64,000 nucleotides of DNA, taken from contig NZ_CP161805.1 in the NCBI RefSeq assembly GCF_040801785.1, positions 1,860,001-1,924,000 of the forward strand, read 5' to 3'. The position numbers were made by a program, and so were the translations under genes. Under the pieces are notes generated by a model, which saw only the letters and a list, made by a program, of their open reading frames with translations, ran no database searches and was not told where the DNA came from. Origin of the DNA: Sulfitobacter sp. LCG007 (GTDB taxonomy: Bacteria > Pseudomonadota > Alphaproteobacteria > Rhodobacterales > Rhodobacteraceae). Shown piece after piece: positions 37,140 through 46,036 of the stretch (position 1 is the first letter of the stretch; every line of letters starts with the position of its first letter).

Positions 37140-37784
37140 TCAGAAGCGCAGCTTGATTTCGGTGTCGGAAATCTCGGTCGCCAGACGGCGGCCGGCCTCG
37201 CCGATGAGCAGCGGCAGGAGCGCGAACTGGACCTGAGCGGGCTGCAGCGCGCCGCTGACCTCGAGAGTCGCAAGAAGCGACCAGAGCGCCGGATCGATGT
37301 TCAGCTTGTCGGCGCGGCCGTGCAGCAGCCACCGTCCGTCGTTGCAGGATATCTCGATCCGTCCGCCATAAGGCATCGCGGCCTCGAGGCACTGCAGGCC
37401 GAGAAAGGCCAGCCGGACTTCCGAGCGCGGCTGCGGGTCCGCGGGTTCCCAGCGTGTCTGAAGCCGGCCGCCATGCATCGTGGCCTCGAGGATCGAGACG
37501 ACCTCGGCGTGCCCCATCAGCTGTTCGCCGGCATGGCCGAAGGCCACGCGGAAGAAGCGGATGCGGGCGGCGGCGTTGCCGACACTTTCCTGGATCAGCT
37601 CCATTTCGGGGCCCCGGGTGCCGCCCGCCATGCCCAGAAGCTCCAGACCATTGTTGATCGCGCCGATCGGGGATATCAGATCATGGCAGATCCGGCTTCC
37701 TATCAGTGCGGCGAGCGCTACGCCGGAAGCGCCGACCTGGTTTTCTGCCGCAGGTGAAGGCTGAGATGGACGATCCGAATTCAA
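37140..37784 (-). CDS. chpT: ChpT-type histidine phosphotransferase
   Basis: 214 residues from a TTG start with GGGGGAAAG at good distance; no ATG is available at the N-terminus. The dimerisation helix reads IGSRICHDLISPIGAINNGLELL with the phospho-accepting His at residue 34, followed by a degenerate histidine-kinase-like domain lacking convincing ATP-binding boxes. In Caulobacter, ChpT passes phosphate from CckA to CtrA and CpdR. The start overlaps that of the divergent DUF3553 gene by 19 bases. Confidence 0.9.
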   Translation of the reverse strand: MNSDRPSQPSPAAENQVGASGVALAALIGSRICHDLISPIGAINNGLELLGMAGGTRGPEMELIQESVGNAAARIRFFRVAFGHAGEQLMGHAEVVSILEATMHGGRLQTRWEPADPQPRSEVRLAFLGLQCLEAAMPYGGRIEISCNDGRWLLHGRADKLNIDPALWSLLATLEVSGALQPAQVQFALLPLLIGEAGRRLATEISDTEIKLRF

Positions 37785-37948
37785 TACTTTCCCCCGGTAT
37801 GCTGGTGCGCAATCCGGCGGAACCGGATTGGGGTACAGGACAAGTTCAAAGCAACATCGGTGGCAAGGTAACCGTCAATTTTCCGGACAGGGGCAAGATG
37901 GTCATCGAGAGTTCCCGGGTTCTGCTCATGCCGGTCTTTGATGGCTGA
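37766..37948 (+). CDS. DUF3553 small protein
   Basis: 60 residues starting MDDPNSILSPG, with AGGTGAAGG upstream. Sequence GMLVRNPAEPDWGTGQVQSNIGGKVTVNFPDRGKMVI is the DUF3553 fold, a small beta barrel related to CarD/KOW-like domains. Function unknown. It is divergent from and overlapping the start of chpT, and 20 bp before the ornithine-lipid genes. Confidence 0.85.
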   Translation: MDDPNSILSPGMLVRNPAEPDWGTGQVQSNIGGKVTVNFPDRGKMVIESSRVLLMPVFDG

Positions 37949-37968
37949 ACTTGGTTTCCGAAAAGTTA

Positions 37969-38832
37969 ATGTTAAAAGACGATGATAACCCGGCTGTGGC
38001 ACGCAAGCCATCACCAAGTGGTGACCCGCACGCGGGCCTGCGGAAGCGGGCGCCTGCCGCGACGCGCCCGGCTCGGGCAGCGGGGCCCGGGTACAGCGTC
38101 ACGCTGGCCCGGGGCGGCGCGGATCTGGAGGCTGCGCAGAGGCTGCGCTATGACGTCTTCGTCGAGGAACTTGGCGCAGCCGGCGCATGTGTGGATTCCG
38201 ACCGACGTCTGGAAACGGACAGGTGGGATGCGTTCGCGGACCATCTGATCCTGCGCGAAGGCCGCCGGGACGAGGTGGTGGGCGTCTACCGGCTTTTGAC
38301 TTCCGAAGCGGCAGAGGCGGCGGGCGGCTACTATTCCGCGGGAGAATACGACCTCGCGCCGCTCGTGGCATCGGGGCGTCGGTTGCTCGAGCTGGGGCGT
38401 ACCTGCCTCCATCCCGACCACCGGGGCGGGACGGCGCTGAGTCATCTGTGGGCCGCGCTGGTGCAGTATTGCGAGAGCCGGGGCATCGAGATCCTTTTCG
38501 GATCGGCAAGCTTTCACGGGACCGACATCGGTGCACTTGCGGCGCCGATGTCCCTGCTGCACCACCGTCACCTCGCGCCGCCCGACATCCGCGTGCGCGC
38601 GCTGCCCGGGTCGTGCCAGAGGATGGACCTTCTCGATCCGGACAGCATCGACCGTGCCGCTGCCATCCGGCAGGTGCCCGCGCTCATCAAGGCGTATCTG
38701 CGCCTTGGCGGCTTCGTGGGGGACGGCGCCTTCGTCGACCATGCCTTCAACACCACCGACGTCTGCCTGATACTTGATACCGCGCGGCTCAACGAGCGGC
38801 AGGTCGCGCTATACCGCAACGCCACGCCATGA
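37969..38832 (+). CDS. olsB: L-ornithine N-alpha-acyltransferase OlsB
   Basis: 287 residues from the ATG at 37969; a TTG at 37951 is an alternative and neither has a strong ribosome-binding site. GNAT-like acyltransferase: AQRLRYDVFVEELGA near 50, LELGRTCLHPDHRGG near 142 and FGSASFHGTD near 181 are OlsB marks. It transfers a 3-hydroxyacyl group from acyl carrier protein to ornithine, giving lyso-ornithine lipid. About 40 extra residues at the N-terminus look disordered (SPSGDP, ARAAGP). It overlaps olsA by four bases. Confidence 0.92.
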   Translation: MLKDDDNPAVARKPSPSGDPHAGLRKRAPAATRPARAAGPGYSVTLARGGADLEAAQRLRYDVFVEELGAAGACVDSDRRLETDRWDAFADHLILREGRRDEVVGVYRLLTSEAAEAAGGYYSAGEYDLAPLVASGRRLLELGRTCLHPDHRGGTALSHLWAALVQYCESRGIEILFGSASFHGTDIGALAAPMSLLHHRHLAPPDIRVRALPGSCQRMDLLDPDSIDRAAAIRQVPALIKAYLRLGGFVGDGAFVDHAFNTTDVCLILDTARLNERQVALYRNATP

Positions 38833-39701
38833 GCCCGACCTGGCAGGGCCCGCCGCCGCCCGACGCCGGACCGATGGGGCCCGCCGGGATCATCCGCCTG
38901 ACAGCGCGCGGACTGCCGATTGCGCTTCTGGTTTCCGTCGGCCTTGCCCTGCTTCTGGTGCTTCGACTGTTCGAACGACCGCTCTGCGGCCAGCGCCGCC
39001 CCGTCACACCGCATGTCACGGTGTTCGTCTGCCGGAACGTGCTGCGCATACTTGGTCTGCGCATCGACTATATCGGAAGGCCGATGCGGGGCAGGGGCGC
39101 GCTTGTCGCGAACCATTCGAGCTGGCTCGACATCTTCACGCTCAACGCCGGCGGACCGCTCTGCTTCGTGTCGAAATCCGAGGTCGCGCGCTGGCCCCTG
39201 ATCGGCTGGCTGGCCCGGGCGACAGGCACGCTCTTCATCGAGCGCGATCCCCGGCGGGCGGTCGAGCAGACCCGTACCATGCGCGAAAGGCTACTGCAGG
39301 GCGACAAGCTGATGGTGTTTCCCGAGGGCACGAGCACGGACGGTACGCTGGTACTGCCTTTCAAGACGACGCTCTTCGAAGCCTTTCTCGCGCCTCAGCT
39401 GCGCGAGGTGATCGCGGTTCAGCCAGTCTCGGTGACGTACCGGCCACCACCGGGCGCCGATCCGCGGTTCTACGGGTGGTATGGCGGCATGACCTTCGGC
39501 GGGCATCTGGCAGCGGTCCTTTCGGCGCCGCGCCATGGCAGCGTGGAGATCACCTACCATGCGCCCGTGGCAGTGCGTGAGGCTTCGGACCGCAAGCGCC
39601 TTGCCCGCGCCTGTGAAGACGCGGTCCGCGCAGGGTTCGCATGTCGCGCGCAAAGCGCCGCCGGGCAGGTCCGCCCGGACGAGGCCTCAGTGGCCGAATG
39701 A
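38829..39701 (+). CDS. olsA: Lyso-ornithine lipid O-acyltransferase OlsA
   Basis: 290 residues starting inside the olsB stop (ATGA). PlsC-type acyltransferase: one membrane helix at about 30-47, then NHSSWLD near 93 (H-x4-D motif; catalytic His and Asp), FIERD near 137 and VFPEGTSTDG near 164. Completes ornithine lipid, a phosphorus-free membrane lipid that replaces phospholipids in many alphaproteobacteria when phosphate is low. The end overlaps the converging PA14-like gene by 15 bases. Confidence 0.92.
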   Translation: MSPTWQGPPPPDAGPMGPAGIIRLTARGLPIALLVSVGLALLLVLRLFERPLCGQRRPVTPHVTVFVCRNVLRILGLRIDYIGRPMRGRGALVANHSSWLDIFTLNAGGPLCFVSKSEVARWPLIGWLARATGTLFIERDPRRAVEQTRTMRERLLQGDKLMVFPEGTSTDGTLVLPFKTTLFEAFLAPQLREVIAVQPVSVTYRPPPGADPRFYGWYGGMTFGGHLAAVLSAPRHGSVEITYHAPVAVREASDRKRLARACEDAVRAGFACRAQSAAGQVRPDEASVAE

Positions 39702-40259
39702 TGCGTTCGGGACGTTGGTCGCCTGCTGCCCCGGAGCTTCCCACTGCATCATGAGGCAGGCGGTTCCCTTGCGCTGGAAGTAGAGCGTCTCGATCTCGTA
39801 CCAGCCTGCCTGCGGCACCGACACGGTGGTCCAGCCGCTGGGTTCGCAACCGTGTATGTCGTCGTTCTCGGCGATCTGCTGGCCGCCGATGTTGACGCGC
39901 ACGCCATCGTTGCTCAGCACGTTGATCTTGTATTCGCCGGGCGCATCGAACTTGATGTAACCCTGGATCAGCGCGGCCACCTTGTAGGCGAATTTGGTGG
40001 TCAGGACCGGATCGCCTTCCTTGGTGTCCTGATAGGACAGACCGACAAGGGGGTCGCCCTTTATGGCGCGCTTCTGAATCGCGTTCTGGGCGTCGTATAG
40101 CGTACGGACCTCATTGGGGATGGCATAGGTCACGGCGAGCCCTGCATTGAGCTTTCCCGGCTGCGGGTTGGCGGGGGTCAACTCGACGGACTTTGCGGAA
40201 ACCGCGACTGGCAGAGCGAGTGCAAGCGCGAGGACGGCGGACGTGAAACGAAGGGACAT
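39687..40259 (-). CDS. Exported protein with PA14-like domain
   Basis: 190 residues from MSLRFTSAV with GGAG upstream; signal peptide about 1-22 (ending VSAKS). Most of the rest is a PA14-like beta domain: AALIQGYIKFDAPGEYKINVLSNDGVRVNIGGQ near 95-127, then GWTTVSVPQAGWYEIETLYFQRKG near 145. PA14 domains bind carbohydrate or act in adhesion and protein contacts; no enzyme domain is fused here. Predicted periplasmic. The stop lies inside the olsA end. Confidence 0.8.
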   Translation of the reverse strand: MSLRFTSAVLALALALPVAVSAKSVELTPANPQPGKLNAGLAVTYAIPNEVRTLYDAQNAIQKRAIKGDPLVGLSYQDTKEGDPVLTTKFAYKVAALIQGYIKFDAPGEYKINVLSNDGVRVNIGGQQIAENDDIHGCEPSGWTTVSVPQAGWYEIETLYFQRKGTACLMMQWEAPGQQATNVPNASFGH

Positions 40260-40378
40260 GCTTACTCCTGTTGGCTTTAGAAGGGCGGTTCTTCCACCCG
40301 TTTTCCTCAGTCTAGGACCTGCCTGCCCCCGCGGCAAGGCGGCATGGCCGGCAGGATGTCATTTCCGCAGTTTGACCT

Positions 40379-40407
40379 TGCGTCGGTCCCGGGCCTGAAC
40401 TATACGC
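40379..40407 (+). promoter_or_regulatory. Candidate promoter of rpsB-tsf
   Basis: TTGCGT at 40379-40384 and TATACG at 40402-40407 are separated by 17 bases, an acceptable housekeeping promoter about 125 bp before the S2 start. Confidence 0.45.
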
Positions 40408-40531
40408 GCGCCACTGAAATCCGCAGGCGGGGCATGGGCCTCTCGGGGGAGACATCCCCGAAGGTCCGCCGGTTGGCGCAAATCGCGTCGAAATCCCCGC
40501 CGAGGCATGAAACCGGAAAGGTATATACGAC

Positions 40532-41308
40532 ATGGCTCTTCCAGAGTTCACCATGCGTCAGCTTCTTGAAGCCGGCGTTCACTTCGGCCACCAGACACAG
40601 CGCTGGAACCCGCGCATGGGCCCGTTCATCTACGGCGCGCGCAATGGCATCCACATTCTCGACCTCACGCAGACCGTGCCGATGCTCGACGCGGCCCTCA
40701 ACGCGATCCGCGACACCGTCGCGCGCGGCGGACGCATCCTCTTTGTCGGCACCAAGCGCCAGGCATCGCAGCCGATCGCAGAAGCAGCCGAGAAATGCGC
40801 CCAGTATTACATGAACCACCGCTGGCTCGGCGGCACGCTGACCAACTGGCAGACCGTTTCGAAGTCGATCAACCGCCTGAAGGAGATCGACGAACAGTCC
40901 GAGGTGGGCTTCTCGGGCTTCACCAAGAAAGAGCGTCTCGGCATGGAGCGTGACCAGAGCAAGCTCGAGGCTTCGCTCGGCGGTATCCGCGAGATGGGCG
41001 GTCGTCCCGACCTTCTGTTCGTCATCGACGTCCGGAAGGAAGCGCTGGCCATCGCAGAAGCGAACAAGCTCGGCATTCCGGTCGTGGCGATCGTCGACAC
41101 CAACTGCTCGCCGGACGGCGTCGATTACATCATTCCGGGCAACGATGACGCAGCCCGCGCGATCGCCCTTTACTGCGACCTGGCCAGCCGCGCCGCGCTC
41201 GACGGCATGAGTGCCCAGCTCGGCGCAGCGGGAGTCGACATCGGCGCGATGGAAGAAGCGCCCGAGGAAGAACTCGCAGCCGACTCCGAGCAAGCGGCCG
41301 AGGCCTGA
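40532..41308 (+). CDS. rpsB: Ribosomal protein S2
   Basis: 258 residues; [20 protein letters not shown] is the standard S2 start, with GGAAAGG upstream. [20 protein letters not shown] and [33 protein letters not shown] are conserved. An acidic tail of about 20 residues closes the protein. Followed by tsf, the universal bacterial order. Confidence 0.97.
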   Translation: MALPEFTMRQLLEAGVHFGHQTQRWNPRMGPFIYGARNGIHILDLTQTVPMLDAALNAIRDTVARGGRILFVGTKRQASQPIAEAAEKCAQYYMNHRWLGGTLTNWQTVSKSINRLKEIDEQSEVGFSGFTKKERLGMERDQSKLEASLGGIREMGGRPDLLFVIDVRKEALAIAEANKLGIPVVAIVDTNCSPDGVDYIIPGNDDAARAIALYCDLASRAALDGMSAQLGAAGVDIGAMEEAPEEELAADSEQAAEA

Positions 41309-41317
41309 GGCCCGGTG

Positions 41318-41344
41318 CAGCCGCGCCTTCGAACGGCGCGGCTG
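41318..41344 (+). terminator. Hairpin between rpsB and tsf (partial terminator)
   Basis: CAGCCGCGCC and GGCGCGGCTG form a perfect ten-pair stem with a seven-base loop. The following T run is poor (TCATTCG), so it probably attenuates transcription or protects the rpsB mRNA end. Confidence 0.5.
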
Positions 41345-41411
41345 TCATTCGCCTGACATATGCGGCAGGTCTGTCCTGCCCAAGAACAATCACATATCAA
41401 GGAGCACCCGG

Positions 41412-42287
41412 ATGGCTATCACCGCATCTATGGTCAAGGAACTGCGTGAATCGACCGGCGCAGGCATGATGGATGCCAAGAAGGCGCTGATCGAAACCGA
41501 CGGCGACATGGAAGCTGCCGTCGACTGGCTGCGCACCAAGGGTCTTGCAAAGGCCGCCAAGAAGTCGGGGCGGACCGCAGCCGAGGGCCTCGTTGCCGTC
41601 GTCGTCGAAGGCGGCCGCGGCGTGGCCGTCGAGGTCAATTCCGAGACCGATTTCGTCGGCAAGAACTCCGAGTTCCAGCAGATGGCCGCGGGCATCGCCA
41701 AGGCCGCGCTCGGCGTGCATGACGTCGAGGCGCTGAAGGCGGCCGACATGGGCGGCAAGCCGGTCTCCGAAGTCGTCACCGACAAGATCGCCACCATCGG
41801 CGAAAACATGGCCGTGCGCCGCATGGCCGAGATCGAGGGCGAGAGCGTCGTATCCTACGTCCACAACGCCGCAGCGCCCAACATGGGCAAGATCGGCGTG
41901 CTCGTCGCGATGAGCGGTGGGGACGAAGGCTTTGGCAAGCAGGTCGCGATGCACATCGCCGCCGTAAACCCGGCCTCGCTCTCCGAGGACGATCTGGACG
42001 CCTCCGTGATCGACAAGGAGCGTCAGATCCAGATCGACATCGCCCGCGAAAGCGGCAAGCCCGAAGCCGTGATCGAGAAGATGATCGAAGGCCGCATGAA
42101 GAAGTACATGTCGGAAATCACGCTGCTCAATCAGCAGTTCGTGGTGAACCCGGACCTCACCGTCGCGGCCGCTGCGAAAGAGGCGGGCGCAACCATCACC
42201 GGTTTCGTGCGCCTGGAAGTGGGCGAGGGCATCGAGGTGGTGAAGGAAGACTTCGCCGCTGAAGTGGCCAAGGTCGGCAAGGCCTGA
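41412..42287 (+). CDS. tsf: Elongation factor Ts
   Basis: 291 residues from [11 protein letters not shown] (AAGGAGC upstream). The N-terminal UBA-like domain includes [13 protein letters not shown]; the TDFVGKN signature in [13 protein letters not shown] near residue 80 contacts the EF-Tu GTPase. It is the nucleotide exchange factor for EF-Tu. A strong terminator follows. Confidence 0.97.
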   Translation: MAITASMVKELRESTGAGMMDAKKALIETDGDMEAAVDWLRTKGLAKAAKKSGRTAAEGLVAVVVEGGRGVAVEVNSETDFVGKNSEFQQMAAGIAKAALGVHDVEALKAADMGGKPVSEVVTDKIATIGENMAVRRMAEIEGESVVSYVHNAAAPNMGKIGVLVAMSGGDEGFGKQVAMHIAAVNPASLSEDDLDASVIDKERQIQIDIARESGKPEAVIEKMIEGRMKKYMSEITLLNQQFVVNPDLTVAAAAKEAGATITGFVRLEVGEGIEVVKEDFAAEVAKVGKA

Positions 42288-42310
42288 TCCGACCCCCATG
42301 AAGTTTGACA

Positions 42311-42345
42311 AGGCGGTGTCCATGCGGGCGCCGCCTTTTCCTTTT
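42311..42345 (+). terminator. Rho-independent terminator of rpsB-tsf
   Basis: AGGCGGTGTCC pairs with GGGCGCCGCCT (11 pairs, two G-T) around an ATGC loop and is followed by TTTTCCTTTTC. Confidence 0.88.
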
Positions 42346-42818
42346 CAAGGCAAGCCCGGCAGGTCGCGAGCGACAGCACAGGCCTGAACCGGGCTGCGCC
42401 CGACGACAGCTGACGGCACGCCGGCCACGCCATCCCGACCCCGGACACCTACCGCGCTGCAGTGCGTGGAGGATCGCCGCCATGCGCGCGAAGAAGCGGG
42501 ACTCTCGTGGCCGAGAGTCCCGCTCGCTCCTGTCCACGCCTGCCGGGGAGAACGAGGCGGGCCGAGTGGGCAGGGTCCGACCCGACGACGGAACAATACA
42601 TCGCCGGGCCGGGGTCCGGGGCAAGCCGGTCGGACGAAAGAGCCATGCAATTACAAGGATTTCGCCCGGGGGTTCCAGTAGCTAAAGCCACCACTCACGG
42701 AACGACCGCAGGATGCGACATGACGTTACGTCAAGAAAGTCAGGGATTCCTTACCTGTTTCTTAACCGCTTGATCGAAGGGGATATTCCCAGGCCGGATG
42801 CGCTCCTCCCGAGAGCAA
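42346..42818. other. Gene-poor intergenic region with perfect inverted repeat and palindrome
   Basis: About 470 bp between converging tsf and the LuxR-type gene with no recognisable protein gene. It holds a perfect 13-pair inverted repeat with a TGGC loop at 42495-42524 (AGCGGGACTCTCG arms) that has no T run. It also holds a palindrome TGACGT-T-ACGTCA at 42721-42733 and TTAC-N7-TTAAC at 42751-42766, one mismatch from a CtrA site. An unannotated small RNA is possible. Confidence 0.45.
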
Positions 42819-43568
42819 TCAGGCTTCGAGCACGAACATCTGGTTGCTGAAAGCCGCCTTGAGCACGGCCTGCGCGGTCGTGTCCACCGCAAGCGCCTCG
42901 CGGGCAAGCCGCAGATGCTTTTCGACCGTCGCCGGAGTGAGGCCCATTATCGTGGCGATATCCTGCATCGTCTTGCCGTCCCCGACCCATTCAAGCGCCT
43001 CGCGCTGGCGCTTGGTCAGGGCCCGGTTCGGCGCGCTGTAGGGCAGGGTGAGGATCTTCAGATGCGCGACGTTGTTCATCAGGTGTATGTCGCGACCGTC
43101 CTTGGCCCAGACGGCATCCGCCTCGGCCTGTGTCATGCCTGGCCGGGCGGTCAGCGCGATGGCACCCTTCGAGCGCGCGGATACCGACTTGAAGCTGATG
43201 GTATAGCCCGCGACCACATCCATCCCGGCGTTGAAATCGTAGACCTGCCGTTCGGCCGGGCTTAGCGTGCCGGTCTCGACCATCTGGCGCAGCATTCCCC
43301 ATCCCATGGCACCTTCATGCGCCAGCGCCCATCGGACCATGGGCGCATGAAAATAGCGGCCTTCGCCGATGAAGAAGTCGAGATATTCCTTGGGATGATT
43401 GCTGAGGACGATGAAGTCCTCGGGATCGCCAAGCGACGTGGAGGTGCGGTAGCGGGTGAAGCCGTAGATCAGCCTGTCGAAACCGTAGGTAGCCATCTTT
43501 TCCGTATGCGCGTCCCAAAGCTCTTCCATGCTTTGGCAATTTGCAAGGAAATGCAGATAGCTACGCAT
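42819..43568 (-). CDS. LuxR-family autoinducer-binding-type regulator
   Basis: 249 residues. The N-terminal autoinducer-binding-like domain (about 1-165) has YGFDRLIYGFTRYR, the DFNAGMDVVAGYTISF segment and Trp residues where acyl-homoserine-lactone receptors have ligand contacts. The C-terminal helix-turn-helix (about 180-240) reads LTKRQREALEWVGDGKTMQDIATIMGLTPATVEKHL. No LuxI-type synthase is in the window, so it is a solo receptor here. It lies two bases behind aroQ and is probably in its operon. Confidence 0.88.
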   Translation of the reverse strand: MRSYLHFLANCQSMEELWDAHTEKMATYGFDRLIYGFTRYRTSTSLGDPEDFIVLSNHPKEYLDFFIGEGRYFHAPMVRWALAHEGAMGWGMLRQMVETGTLSPAERQVYDFNAGMDVVAGYTISFKSVSARSKGAIALTARPGMTQAEADAVWAKDGRDIHLMNNVAHLKILTLPYSAPNRALTKRQREALEWVGDGKTMQDIATIMGLTPATVEKHLRLAREALAVDTTAQAVLKAAFSNQMFVLEA

Positions 43569-43570
43569 CG

Positions 43571-44011
43571 CTATTCATCCGTCAGATAAGCTTTCATTGC
43601 GTCCAGTGCCAGCAGGTAGCCATGCGCGCCGAAGCCGCAGATGATCCCGATCGCCACGCGGGCGAGATATGACTTGTGGCGGAATTCCTCGCGCGCGTGG
43701 ACATTGCTGAGATGCAGCTCGATCGTCGGCACCTCGACCGATGACACCGCATCCATCAGCGCAATCGAGGTATGGGTATAGGCGCCAGCATTCAGGATGA
43801 TCCCGGCCTGACGACCGCGCGCTTCATGAATGAGATCGACCATGGCACCTTCGTGGTTGGACTGCGCGAAATGCACATCCAGACCGATTTTGGCTGCATG
43901 CGCGCGGCACATCGCCTCTATGTCCGCTAGGGTGGTGCGCCCGTAAACGTCTGGCTGGCGGGTCCCCAGCAGGTTGAGGTTCGGACCGTTCAGAACGAGT
44001 ATCGGCGACAT
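43571..44011 (-). CDS. aroQ: 3-dehydroquinate dehydratase, type II
   Basis: 146 residues: LVLNGPNLNLLGTRQPDVYG with the expected catalytic Arg18 and Tyr23, then FAQSNHEGAMVDLIHEA and ILNAGAYTHTSIALMDA, and ELHLSNVHAREEFRHKS with the catalytic His. Catalyses the third step of the shikimate pathway in the cytoplasm. The LuxR-type gene follows at once; it diverges from gnd across 261 bp that include an A/T-rich promoter-like stretch near 44150. Confidence 0.96.
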   Translation of the reverse strand: MSPILVLNGPNLNLLGTRQPDVYGRTTLADIEAMCRAHAAKIGLDVHFAQSNHEGAMVDLIHEARGRQAGIILNAGAYTHTSIALMDAVSSVEVPTIELHLSNVHAREEFRHKSYLARVAIGIICGFGAHGYLLALDAMKAYLTDE

Positions 44012-44272
44012 GGAAAGACCTGCAAATATTCGACTTCATGCATAGCCGCTGGGGGGCTACGATGTCCAGCATCGTGCTGCCGCGCCGGAACCTCGCGCAG
44101 CATGCGGTCGCGAGTGGGTGACAAGCCGTTCGAGGATATCCATAGTTCGTATAATCAGTATTATGTAATTTACAAGTGACGCAAGACTGTGCCGTTCAGG
44201 TCTGTCCCGGTTGACTCTGCGCTTCTGAAGATCAGTGTCATGCGCGAAATACTCATCACCGGAGATCCCTGA

Positions 44273-45688
44273 ATGGCGCAATCGGAAATCGGCCTCATCG
44301 GGCTTGGAACCATGGGCGCAGCCCTCGCATCCAATATTGCCGAAAACGGGTTCCGCATCGCGGTCTGGAACCGCACATCGTCCGTGACACGGGCGTTTCA
44401 CCGCGACGCGGGACCATTGGCCGAGCGCATCACGCCCACCGAAACACTCGAGGAACTGGTCGGCGCGATAAAGGTGCCTCGCGCCATCATACTCATGGTT
44501 CCGGCCGGCAAGATCGTCGACGACCAGATTGGCAAGCTGCGCGCACTGCTGGATCCGGGCGACATGATCATCGACGCGGGCAACGCCAACTTTCACGACA
44601 CCAACCGGCGCGCCGCCGAGGCCGGAAATCTTGCCTACCTCGGTATCGGCGTCTCCGGCGGCGAGGAAGGTGCGCGCTTCGGGCCGTCGATCATGGGCGG
44701 CGGACGCAAGGAGAACTGGGACCGGGTTTCGCACATCCTGAAGGCCATCGCCGCGAAATATGAAGGCACTCCCTGCGCGGACTGGATGGGTGAAGACGGC
44801 GCCGGGCATTTCGTCAAGACCGTGCACAACGGGATCGAATATTGCGACATGCAGCTCATCGCCGAAGCCTACGGCATGATGCGCGACGGGCTGGCAATGA
44901 CACCGCAGGAGATCGCGCCGGTCTTCGAGGGCTGGAACGAAGGCATCCTGCAGTCCTACCTCATCGAGATTTCCGGCAAGGTGGCCGCTGCAACGGATCC
45001 CGCCACCGGCAACCCGATGCTCGAGGTCATCGTGGATGCGGCGGGTCAGAAAGGCACCGGGCGATGGACCGTGATCGAGGCGCAGCATCTTGCCGCGCCC
45101 GTGCCCGGCATCGAGGCGGCGGTGGTTGCGCGCAACCTTTCGGCGCGACGTGCCGAGCGCGCCAAAGGAGAGAAGACATTCGGCGCGGCACCAAGGGAGG
45201 TCGGGCGGGATGCCCTGCCTCTGGAGATGCTCGAAAAGGCGCTCGTCGCCGGGAAGATCCTGAGCTATGCGCAAGGCTTCACCATGATCGCGGCGGCATC
45301 CGACCAGTTCGGATGGAAGCTGCCCCTGCCCGAGATCGCACGGGTCTGGCGGGCGGGCTGCATCATCCGTTCGGCGATGCTCAACGACATGGCAGAGGCG
45401 CTGGCCGAAGACCCGGACCGCAACCTGATGTTCGCGCCGTATTTCTCGGACCATCTCAAGGCGACGCATGACGCGCTGCGGTCTGTCGTGGCGGCCGGCG
45501 CGACGCATGGAATCGCAATGCCCGCGCTGTCTTCCTGCCTGGCCTACTTCGACGCGATCCGCACCGCGCGTGGCAGCGCCAACATGATCCAGGGCCAGCG
45601 CGACTTCTTCGGAGCGCATGGATTCGAGCGTCTGGATGGATTGGAGGGTCATCATGGCCCCTGGGCTATGAGCGCGCAGAAAGCGTGA
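44273..45688 (+). CDS. gnd: 6-phosphogluconate dehydrogenase, decarboxylating
   Basis: 471 residues. Rossmann motif GLGTMGAALASNIAENG is near residues 9-25; VSGGEEGARFGPSIMGGG and GEDGAGHFVKTVHNGIEY hold the catalytic Lys and the substrate contacts; the C-terminal part includes IIRSAMLNDMAEAL. Oxidises 6-phosphogluconate to ribulose 5-phosphate with NADP+. The length matches the classic form (about 468), not the short Gnd type. It stands alone and is followed by a hairpin. Confidence 0.95.
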   Translation: MAQSEIGLIGLGTMGAALASNIAENGFRIAVWNRTSSVTRAFHRDAGPLAERITPTETLEELVGAIKVPRAIILMVPAGKIVDDQIGKLRALLDPGDMIIDAGNANFHDTNRRAAEAGNLAYLGIGVSGGEEGARFGPSIMGGGRKENWDRVSHILKAIAAKYEGTPCADWMGEDGAGHFVKTVHNGIEYCDMQLIAEAYGMMRDGLAMTPQEIAPVFEGWNEGILQSYLIEISGKVAAATDPATGNPMLEVIVDAAGQKGTGRWTVIEAQHLAAPVPGIEAAVVARNLSARRAERAKGEKTFGAAPREVGRDALPLEMLEKALVAGKILSYAQGFTMIAAASDQFGWKLPLPEIARVWRAGCIIRSAMLNDMAEALAEDPDRNLMFAPYFSDHLKATHDALRSVVAAGATHGIAMPALSSCLAYFDAIRTARGSANMIQGQRDFFGAHGFERLDGLEGHHGPWAMSAQKA

Positions 45689-45704
45689 TCCGATGAATTG
45701 CTTC

Positions 45705-45743
45705 CGGCCGCTGTTGAAACCTGGGGGACTTCAGCAGCGGCCG
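45705..45743 (+). terminator. Hairpin after gnd
   Basis: CGGCCGCTGTTGAA and TTCAGCAGCGGCCG pair over 14 positions with a single G-T pair and an 11-base loop. There is no T run, so it may be a weak terminator or an mRNA-end stabiliser. Confidence 0.55.
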
Positions 45744-46036
45744 AGAAGCGGAGGGGATCGAAATGGGTGAGTTGAATGACTTCGGGTGTGCTATGACTTC
45801 TGGTCTATGGCCCGACCTTGCCGGATTCTGACCGGGTTGTCTGTGAAGCAGTTCACACAAGATAGAATTTGACTAAAATTAGACCGATGCCCGACGAATA
45901 CGCCGCCTGTCCCGCACACCCTTCGGGACAGACCTTAGCGGAATTTGGGACGACCATTCCCGTCCGAGTTCGAGCGGATCGGGCCAGAAGCAGGGGTCGG
46001 ATGGGTTGGGACGCGCTGGCAGGCGCCCCGGTTCCC
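45744..46036. other. Intergenic region between gnd and phoB
   Basis: About 290 bp (348 bp with the gnd hairpin) between the converging gnd and phoB ends. It contains a short A/T-rich block near 45850-45890 and no recognisable gene. Only a weak hairpin was seen here. Confidence 0.3.
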
